From a bacterium (GTDB taxonomy: Bacteria; Chloroflexota; Anaerolineae; Caldilineales; Caldilineaceae): a stretch of DNA of 64,000 nucleotides. Below, one piece after another: positions 18,639 through 27,722 of this stretch. Position 1 is the stretch's first letter. The number at the start of each line of letters is the position of its first letter. The notes under the pieces were generated by a model. That model saw only the letters and a program-made list of their open reading frames with translations, had not been told where the DNA came from and ran no database searches. Location: contig WGMT01000036.1 in NCBI GenBank assembly GCA_016124945.1, forward strand, positions 62,001 to 126,000. Direction: 5' to 3'. The translations under genes were made by a program, and so were the position numbers.

Positions 18639-18905
18639 ATGACCGTAGAATTGATGGTGGACGAACCAGTCCGCGTTCTTGTGCGCATGTTGCCCAACGG
18701 AAAAATAGTGCCGACCTCTTTCGTCTGGCGCGACCGCACACGCTACGTCGGTGATGTTGGCCGGCAGTGGGAAGAACGCGTCGACGGGAAAAGTGTGCGT
18801 TGCTTTCTCATCAAAAATGTACAAAACGAAACCTACGAACTACGCTGGGACCCGGCTGGCGACGACTGGCGCATTTATCGAGCCTGGATGCACAATGTTG
18901 TCTGA
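18639..18905 (+). CDS. Small DUF6504-like protein
   Basis: An 88-residue protein rich in beta strands: 'RVLVRMLPNGKIVPTSFVWRD', 'YVGDVGRQWEERVDG', 'ETYELRWDP' and 'WRIYRAWMHN'. The pattern resembles DUF6504 proteins of unknown function. The ATG at 18639 follows GAGGAAAG. The last codons and stop lie in a duplicated 16-bp unit (TGTTGTCTGATAATAA), so the C-terminus was probably set by repeat insertion. Confidence 0.65.
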   Translation: MTVELMVDEPVRVLVRMLPNGKIVPTSFVWRDRTRYVGDVGRQWEERVDGKSVRCFLIKNVQNETYELRWDPAGDDWRIYRAWMHNVV

Positions 18906-18919
18906 TAATAATGTTGTCT

Positions 18920-18998
18920 GATAATAATGAGTAACGAGTAATGAATAGGTGTAGACAATGCTCACTCTACACCTACTCATTACTCGTCACTCATTATC
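18920..18998. repeat. Inverted repeat of the 'GAGTAATGAG/GTAGAC' words
   Basis: GATAATAATGAGTAACGAG plus AATAGGTGTAGA on the left pairs with TCTACACCTACTCATTACTCGTCACTCATTATC on the right (to 18998). It sits between the DUF6504-like gene and the export operon. No terminator T-run follows. Confidence 0.75.
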
Positions 18999-19132
18999 TC
19001 TTCTCTCTGAGCCACGCGAGGCCATTCTTTACCAGTTTAGTCAGATCTAGAAACTTTTGGTAAGATAACCAGAACAGTTCCCTTCGTTTGTCCCTGCTCC
19101 ATCTATCCCACTAGAATCTACAGAGACTGCCC

Positions 19133-20332
19133 ATGACCCGCTTCTCCCTGCGCTTTGCCGCAACTTTGCTCTTGTCGCTTGTGCTTTCGGGCTGTGCGTT
19201 GTTGCCCACAGGTAGCACAACGCTGGAAAATCCCTTTGCCAGTCAGGCCAACGAACCAACCCCAACGCCAATCCCCACAGCGATTGTGCCGCTGAAGCCC
19301 ACCTATGAAGTGAGAACGGGCGAAATCTTGCGCCAGACAGCCTTCTCCGGTCGCGTGTCGCCGGTAGAGGTCTACGATCTCTTCTTCCGTAGCGGTGGAC
19401 GTGTACGCCAGATCTATGCCACACGCGGTGCAACGGTACAGGCCGGCGACGTCATCGCGGATCTCGAAATTGACGACGTCGAACGTCAGGTTGTCTCGGC
19501 GCAGTTGAACCTGGAACGGGCCGAGTCGCGACTGGCTGCTGCCGAAACCGAACTCGAATTCAACCGGCGCGCCGCTCAAATCGCTGTAGAAATCGCCGAA
19601 CTACGCCTGGCCGAACTACGCGAAGATAGCCCAGACGATGCAACCACTATCTCCATCCAAGAAAAGCAGGTGGAATTGGCCCAGATCGGGCTGGAACGGC
19701 TCGAACGTGGCGTTGATTCTCTGCTCCAAAACGACGTAGCCCGGGCACAGTTGGAGCTAGACAAGCTCAACACCGCCATCGAAGACGCCCAGATCCGCGC
19801 CCCCATCGATGGGCAGATCCTCACACTGTCACTCACGGTAGGACGCCCTGTGGAAGCCTTTGCGCCGGTGGTGGTGGTGGCCAACCCCGACCAACTGGAG
19901 ATCAGCAGCGACCTCACCTCCACCCAAATGCAAGACCTGTCCGAAGGTATGCCGGTGACCATCAAAATGGTCGGTCGCCCAGGGCAGACGCTGAACGGCG
20001 AAATTCGCCGCCTTCCCTCCCCCTTCGGCACCGGCGGCGGCGTCAGCGTAGACGATCTCGACAAGTCCACCCGCATCGCCATCCAGCAGTCTCCCGAAGA
20101 AATCGGCTACGGGCTGGGCGATTTGATGCAGGTGGAAGTTGAACTGGAACGGAAGGCTGACATCCTATGGCTACCACCCGCTGCCATCCGCATCTTCGAT
20201 GGTCGTCGCTTCGTGGTGATTCAAGACGGTGATGTGCAGCGACGCGTCGACGTGCAAACCGGCATCCAAACCCCAGACCAGGTCGAGATCCTCGAAGGGC
20301 TGGAACTGGGCCAGGTTGTGGTTGGGCAGTAA
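19133..20332 (+). CDS. Lipoprotein membrane-fusion (adaptor) protein of a MacAB-like exporter
   Basis: The 399-residue protein starts with a lipoprotein signal (lipobox 'LVLSGC', Cys near 22) and a short TPTP-rich linker. A lipoyl/hairpin adaptor fold follows: 'GRVSPVEVYDLFFRSGGRV', 'GATVQAGDVIADLE', a coiled-coil hairpin (about 120-215) and 'IRAPIDGQILTLSLTVGRPV', then a beta-barrel part. This is the periplasm/envelope partner of the permease and ATPases that follow within 3-15 nt. The substrate is unknown. Confidence 0.9.
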   Translation: MTRFSLRFAATLLLSLVLSGCALLPTGSTTLENPFASQANEPTPTPIPTAIVPLKPTYEVRTGEILRQTAFSGRVSPVEVYDLFFRSGGRVRQIYATRGATVQAGDVIADLEIDDVERQVVSAQLNLERAESRLAAAETELEFNRRAAQIAVEIAELRLAELREDSPDDATTISIQEKQVELAQIGLERLERGVDSLLQNDVARAQLELDKLNTAIEDAQIRAPIDGQILTLSLTVGRPVEAFAPVVVVANPDQLEISSDLTSTQMQDLSEGMPVTIKMVGRPGQTLNGEIRRLPSPFGTGGGVSVDDLDKSTRIAIQQSPEEIGYGLGDLMQVEVELERKADILWLPPAAIRIFDGRRFVVIQDGDVQRRVDVQTGIQTPDQVEILEGLELGQVVVGQ

Positions 20333-20335
20333 CCT

Positions 20336-23206
20336 ATGCGCTCACTTTTAAGGACCTGGGCCATTGTTGTCGTTGCTGCCAAGCGGCTTTTGGCGCAGCG
20401 CTGGCTGGCGCTGGCAACCATTACGGGGTTGGTGGCGGCGATCTCGCTCGTTATCAGCATTCCGCTCTACGCCGACGCCGTCTACTATCGCATCCTTGAG
20501 CGGCAGCTTGCCGCCGAAAACAGCAGCGACTTCGTCAAACGGCCGCCCTTCGTCTTCATGTTCCGCTATATCGGCGCCTTCCACGGCCCAGTGGACATTG
20601 AAGAGGTGAGCCAGGTAGACAACTACCTGTCCGGTCCTGCAGCAGACGAACTGGGTATGCCCAATACCCGCATCGTCCGCTATGTCAAGACAGACAACCT
20701 GCGCCTCTTCCCTCAGGAAGATGTGGCTTATGCCGATGTCACCGATCCACTGGAATGGGTGAACATCGGCTTCATCTCCGACCTGGAATCGCATATCACT
20801 CTGGTGGAAGGCAGCTTCCCCGCTGTGTCCACCGACGAGTCCGCACCGGTAGAAGTGATGTTCAGCGACCGTATGGGTGAAGAACTGGGCTTGCAGGTGG
20901 GCGAGACCTACGTCGTCTTCCAGAGTAGACGCAACGAAACAGGCCGCAGTTCGCTCCAAATCCCCATCGTAATCTCAGGTTTCTGGCGAGCAACAGACCC
21001 CAGCAGCGACTACTGGTTTTACAACGAAACGGCCTTGGTCGACGTGTTGGTGGTGCCTGAAGAAACGTACATGCAGCGCGTTGCCCCCAACATGGTCGAC
21101 GAGACCTACCTGGCGCTCTGGTATCTGGTGATGGACGGCTCCAACATCACCACTTCAGACGTGGGCAGCCTCTTACGCCGCATCAGCCAGGTAGAGCAAC
21201 GCGCCGCCGGGCTGATGAACAATACGCAGTTAAGCGTCTCACCCGTGAATGGTTTGCGCGACTATCAGCGATCTTCGGCGCTGTTGACGACGCTGCTCTA
21301 CGCCTTCAGCGTGCCGATTTTGGGGCTGCTGATCGCCTTCATCGGCCTGGTGGTGGGGCTGGCCGTGAGCCGACAGCGCAACGAAGTAGCCGTGTTACGC
21401 AGTCGCGGCGCTTCGGTTGGGCAGATTACGGGTATCTCGGCGCTGGAATCGTTAATGCTGGGCGTGCTGGCCATGGTGATAGCGGTGCCTGTGAGTTACT
21501 TCATCGCCCTTGCCATCGGCGCCACCCGTAGCTTCCTCAACTTCACCGGCAGCATCGATCTGCGTATGACCTTCAACGAAACCGCCTTCAACGCCGGCCT
21601 GCTGGCGTTGGGGGTAACGTTGCTGGCGCAGGTGTTACCTACTGTAGGCGCCTCGCGCTTCACCATTGTCACCTACAAACAGGAACAGGCGCGCACCTTG
21701 CGCCCGCCGTGGTGGCAGCGCATGTGGGTGGATGTGTTGTTGCTCATCCCTGCCGTGTATGGCCTTTACCTATTGCGTCAACAGGGCAGCATTGCTGTTG
21801 GTGGGATGGTAAGCAGCGGTGATTCGATCTTCGAGAACCCGTTGCTCTTCCTTGTCCCCGCGCTGGGGATCTTCGCGCTGGCCCTGGTGACGTTGCGCAT
21901 TCTGCCCAGCTTTATGTCGGCCCTGGCCTGGATCACGGCGCGAACCAACAGCGTGGGCCTACTCATGGCCAGCCGTTACCTGGCCCGTAACCGTGGGCTC
22001 TACACCGCGCCGCTACTCCTGCTGGTACTGACGTTAAGCCTGGTAGCTTTTACCACATCACTCGCGCAGACATTAGACGATCACCTGCGCGACCGCACCT
22101 ACTACCAGGTGGGTAGCGACGCCCGCCTCATTGAGCTCGGTTCCGCGCCGCCGGAAGCCGGCGCGCCAGGACAAGGCGGCGGCAGCGAACCGGCGCGGAT
22201 TAGTTGGACCTTCGTGCCGGTTTCGGAACATCTCAACGTGCCTGAAATCGAAGCGGTGACGCGATACGCCGATTTTGAAGGTGACATTCAACTACAGGGA
22301 AGCTGGCGCGACGTCACTTTCCTTGGCATCGACCGCCTCGACTTCCCCAAGGTTGCCTTCTGGCGGCGTGACTTTGCTTCGGCCCCGCTCGGCTCCCTGA
22401 TGAATTCCATGGCGCTCTCCAACGATGCCGTCCTCTTGCCGCGGACGCTCATGCGCGAAAATGCGATTGCCGTGGGCGATACAATCCAGGTGCAGGTGGC
22501 ACGCTACGGCCTGCGTAGCACCTTTACGATGCAGGTGGTGGGCGATTTCAACCTCTTCCCCACCTGGTATCCTGAGGACGGGCCACTGTTGGTGGGCAAT
22601 CTCGACTATATTTTCGAACAATTAGGCGGCGAGTTCCCCTACGACGTCCTTGTGAAGACAGAAGCCACCGACTTCCAGCAGATGGCGCGTGATCTGCGCG
22701 CTTACGACATCCAGGTGGTGGATTGGCGATCTGCGCGCGAGGCAATTGAGGTGGCGCAACAGCAACCCGAACGGCAAGGTCTCTTCGGCGTGCTTTCAGT
22801 AGGCTTCCTGGCGGCGGCCATCCTCACGGTGCTGGGCTTCCTGCTCTACACGCTCTTCTCGTTCCGGCGGCGTTTCATTGAATTGGGCACGCTGCGCGCG
22901 ATTGGGCTATCCACTTTCCAGATGGCAGCCTTGCTGGCGTGGGAGCTGGCTTTCCTCGTGATGGTGGGCATCGGCATCGGCACCCTGTTGGGTGTGTGGA
23001 TGAGTGATCTCTTTATCCCCTTCCTACAGGTGGGTACACGCGCCGTTGATCTCACGCCGCCATTCATTGTGGGCATTGTGTGGCCTGCAATCTTCCGCAT
23101 CTACGCACTTTTTGCGCTGCTCTTTGTGGCAGCATTGGCGGTGCTCATCAGCCTGCTTATGCGCATGAAGATCTTCCAAGCCATTAAATTGGGTGAGACG
23201 GTGTAA
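20336..23206 (+). CDS. FtsX/MacB-type ABC transporter permease (duplicated)
   Basis: A 956-residue membrane protein starting 3 nt after the adaptor gene. It has an N-terminal helix (about 20-43), a large extracytoplasmic domain and three helices near 320-440 ('RQRNEVAVLRSRGASVGQI' is the FtsX coupling region). A second set follows with a large loop and three final helices ('RFIELGTLRAIGLSTFQMA'). This tandem FtsX arrangement is typical of Type VII-like export permeases that move lipids, peptides or lipoproteins. Confidence 0.92.
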   Translation: MRSLLRTWAIVVVAAKRLLAQRWLALATITGLVAAISLVISIPLYADAVYYRILERQLAAENSSDFVKRPPFVFMFRYIGAFHGPVDIEEVSQVDNYLSGPAADELGMPNTRIVRYVKTDNLRLFPQEDVAYADVTDPLEWVNIGFISDLESHITLVEGSFPAVSTDESAPVEVMFSDRMGEELGLQVGETYVVFQSRRNETGRSSLQIPIVISGFWRATDPSSDYWFYNETALVDVLVVPEETYMQRVAPNMVDETYLALWYLVMDGSNITTSDVGSLLRRISQVEQRAAGLMNNTQLSVSPVNGLRDYQRSSALLTTLLYAFSVPILGLLIAFIGLVVGLAVSRQRNEVAVLRSRGASVGQITGISALESLMLGVLAMVIAVPVSYFIALAIGATRSFLNFTGSIDLRMTFNETAFNAGLLALGVTLLAQVLPTVGASRFTIVTYKQEQARTLRPPWWQRMWVDVLLLIPAVYGLYLLRQQGSIAVGGMVSSGDSIFENPLLFLVPALGIFALALVTLRILPSFMSALAWITARTNSVGLLMASRYLARNRGLYTAPLLLLVLTLSLVAFTTSLAQTLDDHLRDRTYYQVGSDARLIELGSAPPEAGAPGQGGGSEPARISWTFVPVSEHLNVPEIEAVTRYADFEGDIQLQGSWRDVTFLGIDRLDFPKVAFWRRDFASAPLGSLMNSMALSNDAVLLPRTLMRENAIAVGDTIQVQVARYGLRSTFTMQVVGDFNLFPTWYPEDGPLLVGNLDYIFEQLGGEFPYDVLVKTEATDFQQMARDLRAYDIQVVDWRSAREAIEVAQQQPERQGLFGVLSVGFLAAAILTVLGFLLYTLFSFRRRFIELGTLRAIGLSTFQMAALLAWELAFLVMVGIGIGTLLGVWMSDLFIPFLQVGTRAVDLTPPFIVGIVWPAIFRIYALFALLFVAALAVLISLLMRMKIFQAIKLGETV

Positions 23207-23208
23207 AC

Positions 23209-24216
23209 ATGACAGAACCCTTTATTTACTGCGACGGTCTGGTGAAGATCTATCGCGTGGCCGAAATCGAAGTCGTCGCCTTACAGGGGCTGAACTTTTC
23301 GGTACAGGCAGGCGAGTTGATGGGCATTGTCGGGGCCAGCGGCAGCGGCAAATCGACACTGATGAACATCCTTGGTGGGCTGGATCGCCCCACAGCAGGC
23401 AGTGTGCGCGTGGGGGACCACGATCTGCTCAAAATGTCCGATGGGATGTTGACCCGCTACCGTCGGGAACAGGTGGGCTTTGTCTGGCAGCAGAGTGCGC
23501 GTAACCTTGTGCCTTACCTCAACGCCGTGGAAAATGTCGAGTTGCCCATGACGTTGGCCGGCGCTTCGGGGAAAGAAAAACGCAACCGGGCCAAAGAATT
23601 GCTCAGCATGGTCAGCCTGGGTGACCGGATGTTTCACAAGGTGGGTGAGCTTTCGGGCGGTGAACAGCAGCGTGTGTCCATCGCAGTGTCGCTGGCCAAC
23701 AACCCCAGCCTGCTCCTGGCCGATGAACCCACCGGCGAAGTGGACTCGAACACGGCGCAGGTGATCTACGATACGCTGCGCTACCTCAACACCGAACTCC
23801 ACTTGACCATGATCCTGGTGAGCCATGATCCCGGCATCGCCCGTCACGTGGACCGCGTTGTCGCCATCCGCGACGGCATGATGTCCAGCGAAACACGGCG
23901 GCAGGTTCGCACCATCCAGCCTGAAGATGCTCATTTACACGGCGACGACGCCAACGGTCACCACGAAGTCTTCGAAGAATTGGTGGTACTGGATCGCGCC
24001 GGTCGCCTGCAAGTGCCTAAGGAATTCCTGGAGCAGTTCCAAATTCGTGGACGCGCCATCCTCGATGTCACTGAAGAGGGCATCCTCATTCGCCCCGCGC
24101 CCGAAGACCGCAATGCGCCCGAACTCGTCACCCGTAAACAGCAACAAGAAGCCGATCTGCGCCGCGCCAAAAAGGGCGGCATCGGCGGCATGTGGCAGCG
24201 GCTGCGCAAGAAATGA
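23209..24216 (+). CDS. MacB-like ABC ATPase fused to a SpoVT/AbrB-like domain
   Basis: A 335-residue ATPase: Walker A 'GASGSGKST' (42-50), signature 'LSGGEQQR', Walker B '[10 protein letters not shown]' and the MacB/LolD-type '[13 protein letters not shown]'. It is about 100 residues longer than the norm. After a His/Asp-rich linker, residues about 256-297 read '[16 protein letters not shown]' and '[16 protein letters not shown]', which fits the swapped-hairpin AbrB/MazE fold. A basic tail follows. It starts 2 nt after the permease stop, so it belongs to the exporter. The role of the added domain is unknown; regulation or dimerisation is possible. Confidence 0.9.
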   Translation: MTEPFIYCDGLVKIYRVAEIEVVALQGLNFSVQAGELMGIVGASGSGKSTLMNILGGLDRPTAGSVRVGDHDLLKMSDGMLTRYRREQVGFVWQQSARNLVPYLNAVENVELPMTLAGASGKEKRNRAKELLSMVSLGDRMFHKVGELSGGEQQRVSIAVSLANNPSLLLADEPTGEVDSNTAQVIYDTLRYLNTELHLTMILVSHDPGIARHVDRVVAIRDGMMSSETRRQVRTIQPEDAHLHGDDANGHHEVFEELVVLDRAGRLQVPKEFLEQFQIRGRAILDVTEEGILIRPAPEDRNAPELVTRKQQQEADLRRAKKGGIGGMWQRLRKK

Positions 24217-24230
24217 CAAAAGGACATCTC

Positions 24231-24980
24231 ATGAACGGACAACTACCTACTCCCACCCGCCCAATTGCCATTGAAACGGTTGATCTCTGGCGTGTCTACT
24301 CGCTGGGGCATCAAGAGGTGGCGGCGCTGCGTGGGGTCAATTTGCAGGTGGAACAAGGACGTTTTATTGCGCTCAAGGGGCGTTCAGGCAGCGGCAAAAC
24401 AACGCTCCTCAACTGCCTGGGCGGACTCGATCACCCCACAAAAGGTGACATTCGCATCTTCGGCGAGTCGATCAGTGGCTGGAACGAAGGCAAATTGACC
24501 AAATGGCGACGGCAGCAGGTGGGCTTTATCTTCCAGTCGTTCGGCCTCTTACCCAGCCTCTCGGCCTATGAAAATGTGGAGTTGATCCTGCGCATGGGTG
24601 GTGTCAAGCGCAAGGAACGGGATCAGCGCACACGCGCCTGCCTCGAACTGGTCGGCCTCGGGGATCGTATGGATCACCGTCCTTTCGAGCTGTCCGGCGG
24701 ACAGCAACAGCGCGTCGCCATCGCCCGTTCCCTGGCCAACGATCCCAAAGTGATCCTCGCCGACGAACCCACCGGCGAGTTAGACAGCAACACCGCCCGC
24801 GAGATCCTCACCCTCTTCCAAACCATTGTGCGCGAACAGCACGTGACCATGCTCATGGTCACCCACGACAACCTGGTCGATGAATACGTCGATCAGGTGC
24901 TCCGCCTGCGCGACGGACAGCTAGAAGAATCACTCGCTGTTGAGGAAGTGAGCGCGCCGGTGGAGGTTGCATTGGGATAA
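24231..24980 (+). CDS. MacB/LolD-like ABC transporter ATP-binding protein
   Basis: A 249-residue ATPase with Walker A 'GRSGSGKT', signature 'LSGGQQQR', Walker B '[10 protein letters not shown]' and H-loop 'MVTHD'. It is the second ATPase of the exporter and of normal length, so the two probably form a heterodimer under the single permease. ATG 24231 has AAAGGA upstream; an in-frame start at 24192 would overlap the preceding gene. Confidence 0.93.
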   Translation: MNGQLPTPTRPIAIETVDLWRVYSLGHQEVAALRGVNLQVEQGRFIALKGRSGSGKTTLLNCLGGLDHPTKGDIRIFGESISGWNEGKLTKWRRQQVGFIFQSFGLLPSLSAYENVELILRMGGVKRKERDQRTRACLELVGLGDRMDHRPFELSGGQQQRVAIARSLANDPKVILADEPTGELDSNTAREILTLFQTIVREQHVTMLMVTHDNLVDEYVDQVLRLRDGQLEESLAVEEVSAPVEVALG

Positions 24981-24983
24981 GGA

Positions 24984-25070
24984 TAGTGCGTAGTGCGTAG
25001 GGTCTCGTCCAGAATATGATGCCAATAAACCGACCAAGTTCGATGACAAGATCTACGCACTACGCACTAC
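24984..25070. repeat. Inverted repeat of the 'TAGTGCGTAG' word between convergent genes
   Basis: TAGTGCGTAGTGCGTAG on the left pairs with CTACGCACTACGCACTA on the right. The right arm supplies the TAG stop of the minus-strand SDR (25067-25069). The same word builds the inner hairpin at 32995-33063. Confidence 0.8.
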
Positions 25071-25834
25071 GTTCTGAGGGTCTCCGTATGCCCATCCACC
25101 GCCAGCGCCTGGCCGGAGATCTTCGCCCCTGCCGCTGAAGTGAGGAAGAGCGCCATGTTGGCGATGTCTTCGGCGGCGATGAACTGGTGGAGGGACATGG
25201 TGTTCAGGTAGACATCGCTCATTTCCTCAAACGAGACACCCCGCGCCGCGGCTTTGTCGCGGATTACCCCGTCAATGCGCGGGCCGGACACCGGCCCAGG
25301 GCAGATCGCATTGACCCGAATGCCATCGCCGCCCAATTCCATGGCCAACGTTTTGGCCAGCCCCACCAATGCCCACTTCGAAGCTGAGTAGGGCGTTCGC
25401 AATGGATAGCCCACCAACCCCGCCGCCGAAGACAAAATCACAATCGAGCCACCGCCCGCCGCTTTGATCATCGGTACGCCGCGGCGGATACAGTAAAACG
25501 CGCCGCTGAGATTGATGTCGATGGTGCGCTGCCAGGCATCAATGGGGACCTCCTCGACTGGCGCGGTGGGCCCGGCGATACCCGCATTGGCGACCAGCAC
25601 ATCAAGCCCGCCCAGGTGCGCCTGTGCGGCATCGAAAAGTCGATCCACCTGCGCCGGATCCGAGACATCCGCCTGGATCGCGCCCACGGTGGGGTACACC
25701 TCAGTGAAGGAATCCAGCGCGTCAGGGTTAACATCGCAGATGTAAACGCGGTCCCCGCGCGCCAGGAAAGCCTCGACCATGGCGCGCCCGATCCCCTGGG
25801 CCGCTGCGGTGACGAGAATCCGTTGTTGGGGCAT
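25067..25834 (-). CDS. Short-chain dehydrogenase/reductase
   Basis: A 255-residue classical SDR: cofactor motif 'TAAAQGIG' (usual TGxxxGIG with the first Gly replaced by Ala), Asp in 'YICDVNPDAL' suggesting NAD preference, 'VANAG', catalytic Ser in 'VILSSAAGL', and 'YSASKWAL'. 'NAICPGPVSG' and 'SGQALAVDGH' follow the family. The substrate is unknown. ATG 25834 follows AGAGGAAA; the upstream frame is repeat DNA. Confidence 0.88.
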   Translation of the reverse strand: MPQQRILVTAAAQGIGRAMVEAFLARGDRVYICDVNPDALDSFTEVYPTVGAIQADVSDPAQVDRLFDAAQAHLGGLDVLVANAGIAGPTAPVEEVPIDAWQRTIDINLSGAFYCIRRGVPMIKAAGGGSIVILSSAAGLVGYPLRTPYSASKWALVGLAKTLAMELGGDGIRVNAICPGPVSGPRIDGVIRDKAAARGVSFEEMSDVYLNTMSLHQFIAAEDIANMALFLTSAAGAKISGQALAVDGHTETLRT

Positions 25835-25891
25835 GGTGTTTCCTCTTTCGGTGGTGAGTGGGTGAGGGTGGATCGTTGGTCTGGACAGATT

Positions 25892-26036
25892 GACGACGGA
25901 CGACAGACGACCGACGACGGATCTCGTTGAGTTTGATGGTTTGAAATCTGAGTCTCGGCTGGTGGGGTAAGTGATTGGTCGCCGATGCCGAACCAAGGTA
26001 CTTGTCAGCGCAGCCGTCGTCCGTCGTCCGTCGTCA
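25892..26036. repeat. Inverted repeat of the 'GACGACGGAC' word
   Basis: GACGACGGACGACAGACGACC-type words (from 25892) face CCGTCGTCCGTCGTCCGTCGTCA (to 26036). The right arm contains the TGA stop of the uracil-DNA glycosylase gene (26034-26036). Confidence 0.75.
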
Positions 26037-26630
26037 TATCTCCCGCGCCAACGCCCGAAAATCTTCGCGCAACGTCTCTTTCTGGCTCTGGTTGTAGAGC
26101 GAGACGGCGGGGTGATAGAGCGGAATCACAGTCACTTCGCCGAAGGACGTCTGCGCTGTGAACTGTTGACCGTGGACCTTGCTGATCTTGCTGCCTTTTT
26201 CGGCCATGCCGAACATATCGAAGACGAAGTCCATGGCAAAGCGGCCCAGTGTGGCAACGACTTTGGGCTGAATCACTTCGAGCTGGCGCAAGAGGAAAGG
26301 CGAATAGAGCGCGATTTCGGCTTTGCTGGGATCGCGGTTCTCGGGCGGGCGATCTTTGACGACGTTGGTGATGTAGATTTCGGCGCGGGTCAGCCCCGCC
26401 TCACTCAAGAACTCATCCAGGACGCGCCCCGATGCGCCCACAAAGGGCAATCCTTTCCTGGCTTCCGATTCACCGGGTGCTTCCCCAATCAGCACGATCT
26501 CCGCATCTGGGTTCCCCGCGCCGAAGACCATGTGGTAGTTGTTGCGAGTGCGAAATTCATAGAGTGGCGACTCGGTCAGTCCTTCCACCTCTGCCGCAAT
26601 GGCGGCGAGGCGTGTCTCTTTGGTGGTCAT
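26034..26630 (-). CDS. Family-4-like uracil-DNA glycosylase lacking all cluster cysteines
   Basis: The 198-residue protein has the UDG superfamily motif 'GEAPGESEARKGLPFVG' and the C-terminal 'PLYHPAVSLYN', as in family 4 (UdgA) enzymes that remove uracil from DNA. Family 4 normally binds a 4Fe-4S cluster with four Cys. Here the positions read 'SPLY' for CPLC, 'KDRPPENRDP' for KCRPP, and Tyr for the last Cys, and the whole protein has no cysteine. It therefore belongs to a cluster-free branch. Activity is likely but untested. ATG 26630 follows AAAGGA. Confidence 0.85.
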   Translation of the reverse strand: MTTKETRLAAIAAEVEGLTESPLYEFRTRNNYHMVFGAGNPDAEIVLIGEAPGESEARKGLPFVGASGRVLDEFLSEAGLTRAEIYITNVVKDRPPENRDPSKAEIALYSPFLLRQLEVIQPKVVATLGRFAMDFVFDMFGMAEKGSKISKVHGQQFTAQTSFGEVTVIPLYHPAVSLYNQSQKETLREDFRALAREI

Positions 26631-26636
26631 GACGAT

Positions 26637-26702
26637 CCTTTCAGAATGATGACGCGATGAGGAGATGATGTTCGATGCGATTCCTCATCATCCTCATCAT
26701 CT
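26637..26702. repeat. 'GATGATGAGG' inverted repeat
   Basis: GATGATGACGCGATGAGGAGATGATG faces CCTCATCATCCTCATCATCTCA. The right arm holds the TGA stop of the GHMP kinase gene (26697-26699). Related words recur at 54057-54163. Confidence 0.65.
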
Positions 26703-27722
26703 CAGCATCTCCTCTCCAACAATCTGCGGTACGATCACCTTCGACCCGATCTCACTCAGCCGCGTGCGCAGATTCGCAAGCGCCGCCTCGTCTGGGTAGA
26801 GGCCGACGATGGCGCCGCCCGAACCAGCAAACTTGGCGCTGGCGCCACAGGCGCGGGCGGTTTCGATCATGTCAACCTGCCACTCGGGCAGTTGATAGAT
26901 GCCGCGGCGCGTGTCGAAATTGGCGTTGATCAGGTGGTTCAACTGGTCGATATCACGGTTGAGGATGGCGTCACGTCCTTGTGCGGCGAAACCGGCGAAG
27001 GTATTCATCACCTGCACGATCTGTGCATCGCCGCGCAAGTAGCGTCCACGAATATCGTTGTGGAAGCGCTCCGTCGGCTCACTTAAGGCGGCGTGATAGG
27101 CGATGTAGAAGGGGGGCAGCCAGTCTGTGGGCAAGGGCTCATAGCGGTAGCAGCGCAGCCCCTGGATCGTCTGCTCACAGGACTTATCGAAATCCATGTA
27201 GACCATGCCCTCGTAGCATTGGATTACCCGATCCTGTAAGCCTGCGGCAATGCCCAATTCCTCGCTCTCTACTGAAAGCACGAAAGATGGCTGCACTTCC
27301 TGCGGAATCTCGACGCCGTAAAATTCCATGAGCCCGCGCATCGTCGCCACAATAATCGCGCTCGATCCCGCCATGCCCACCTGCTGGGGGACGGTTGAAC
27401 TGTAGCGCACCGAGAAATTACGCTCGTGCAGTGTTATGCCCTGCCCTTCGCAATATTCGACGAAGCGTTTGATCGTGGCTTTGATCAGGCGGATGCCGCC
27501 GTAGTAGCCGTGCAGTTGCACATCTTTGGCCAGATCGTGGATCGAACGGAAGCGGGCGCGGTCATTTTGCGCCAGCACGATCTCCAGCGAATCCCATTCG
27601 TAGATCACTACCTCGGCCCAAAAATTGCGCACAATCAGCGAAATCGTCTTGCCGTTGTAGCCGTCGGAGGGGTTACCCAGCAGACCGGCACGGGCGTAGG
27701 CGCGTTTACGAATGATTTCCAT
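26697..27722 (-). CDS. GHMP-family sugar kinase resembling glucuronokinase
   Basis: The 341-residue protein has the GHMP motif 'VPQQVGMAGSSAIIVATM' near 110-127 and C-terminal 'ASAKFAGSGGAIVGL'. The N-terminus 'RAYARAGLLGNPSDGYNGK' closely recalls plant glucuronokinase, which makes glucuronate 1-phosphate. The start ATG overlaps the 3' end of galU by 17 nt, so the pair is co-translated. A glucuronate-1-phosphate to UDP-glucuronate salvage route is inferred. Other sugars (galacturonate, mevalonate-like) cannot be excluded. The frame is open to 27872, inside galU, but that part is a shadow. Confidence 0.78.
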   Translation of the reverse strand: MEIIRKRAYARAGLLGNPSDGYNGKTISLIVRNFWAEVVIYEWDSLEIVLAQNDRARFRSIHDLAKDVQLHGYYGGIRLIKATIKRFVEYCEGQGITLHERNFSVRYSSTVPQQVGMAGSSAIIVATMRGLMEFYGVEIPQEVQPSFVLSVESEELGIAAGLQDRVIQCYEGMVYMDFDKSCEQTIQGLRCYRYEPLPTDWLPPFYIAYHAALSEPTERFHNDIRGRYLRGDAQIVQVMNTFAGFAAQGRDAILNRDIDQLNHLINANFDTRRGIYQLPEWQVDMIETARACGASAKFAGSGGAIVGLYPDEAALANLRTRLSEIGSKVIVPQIVGEEMLR

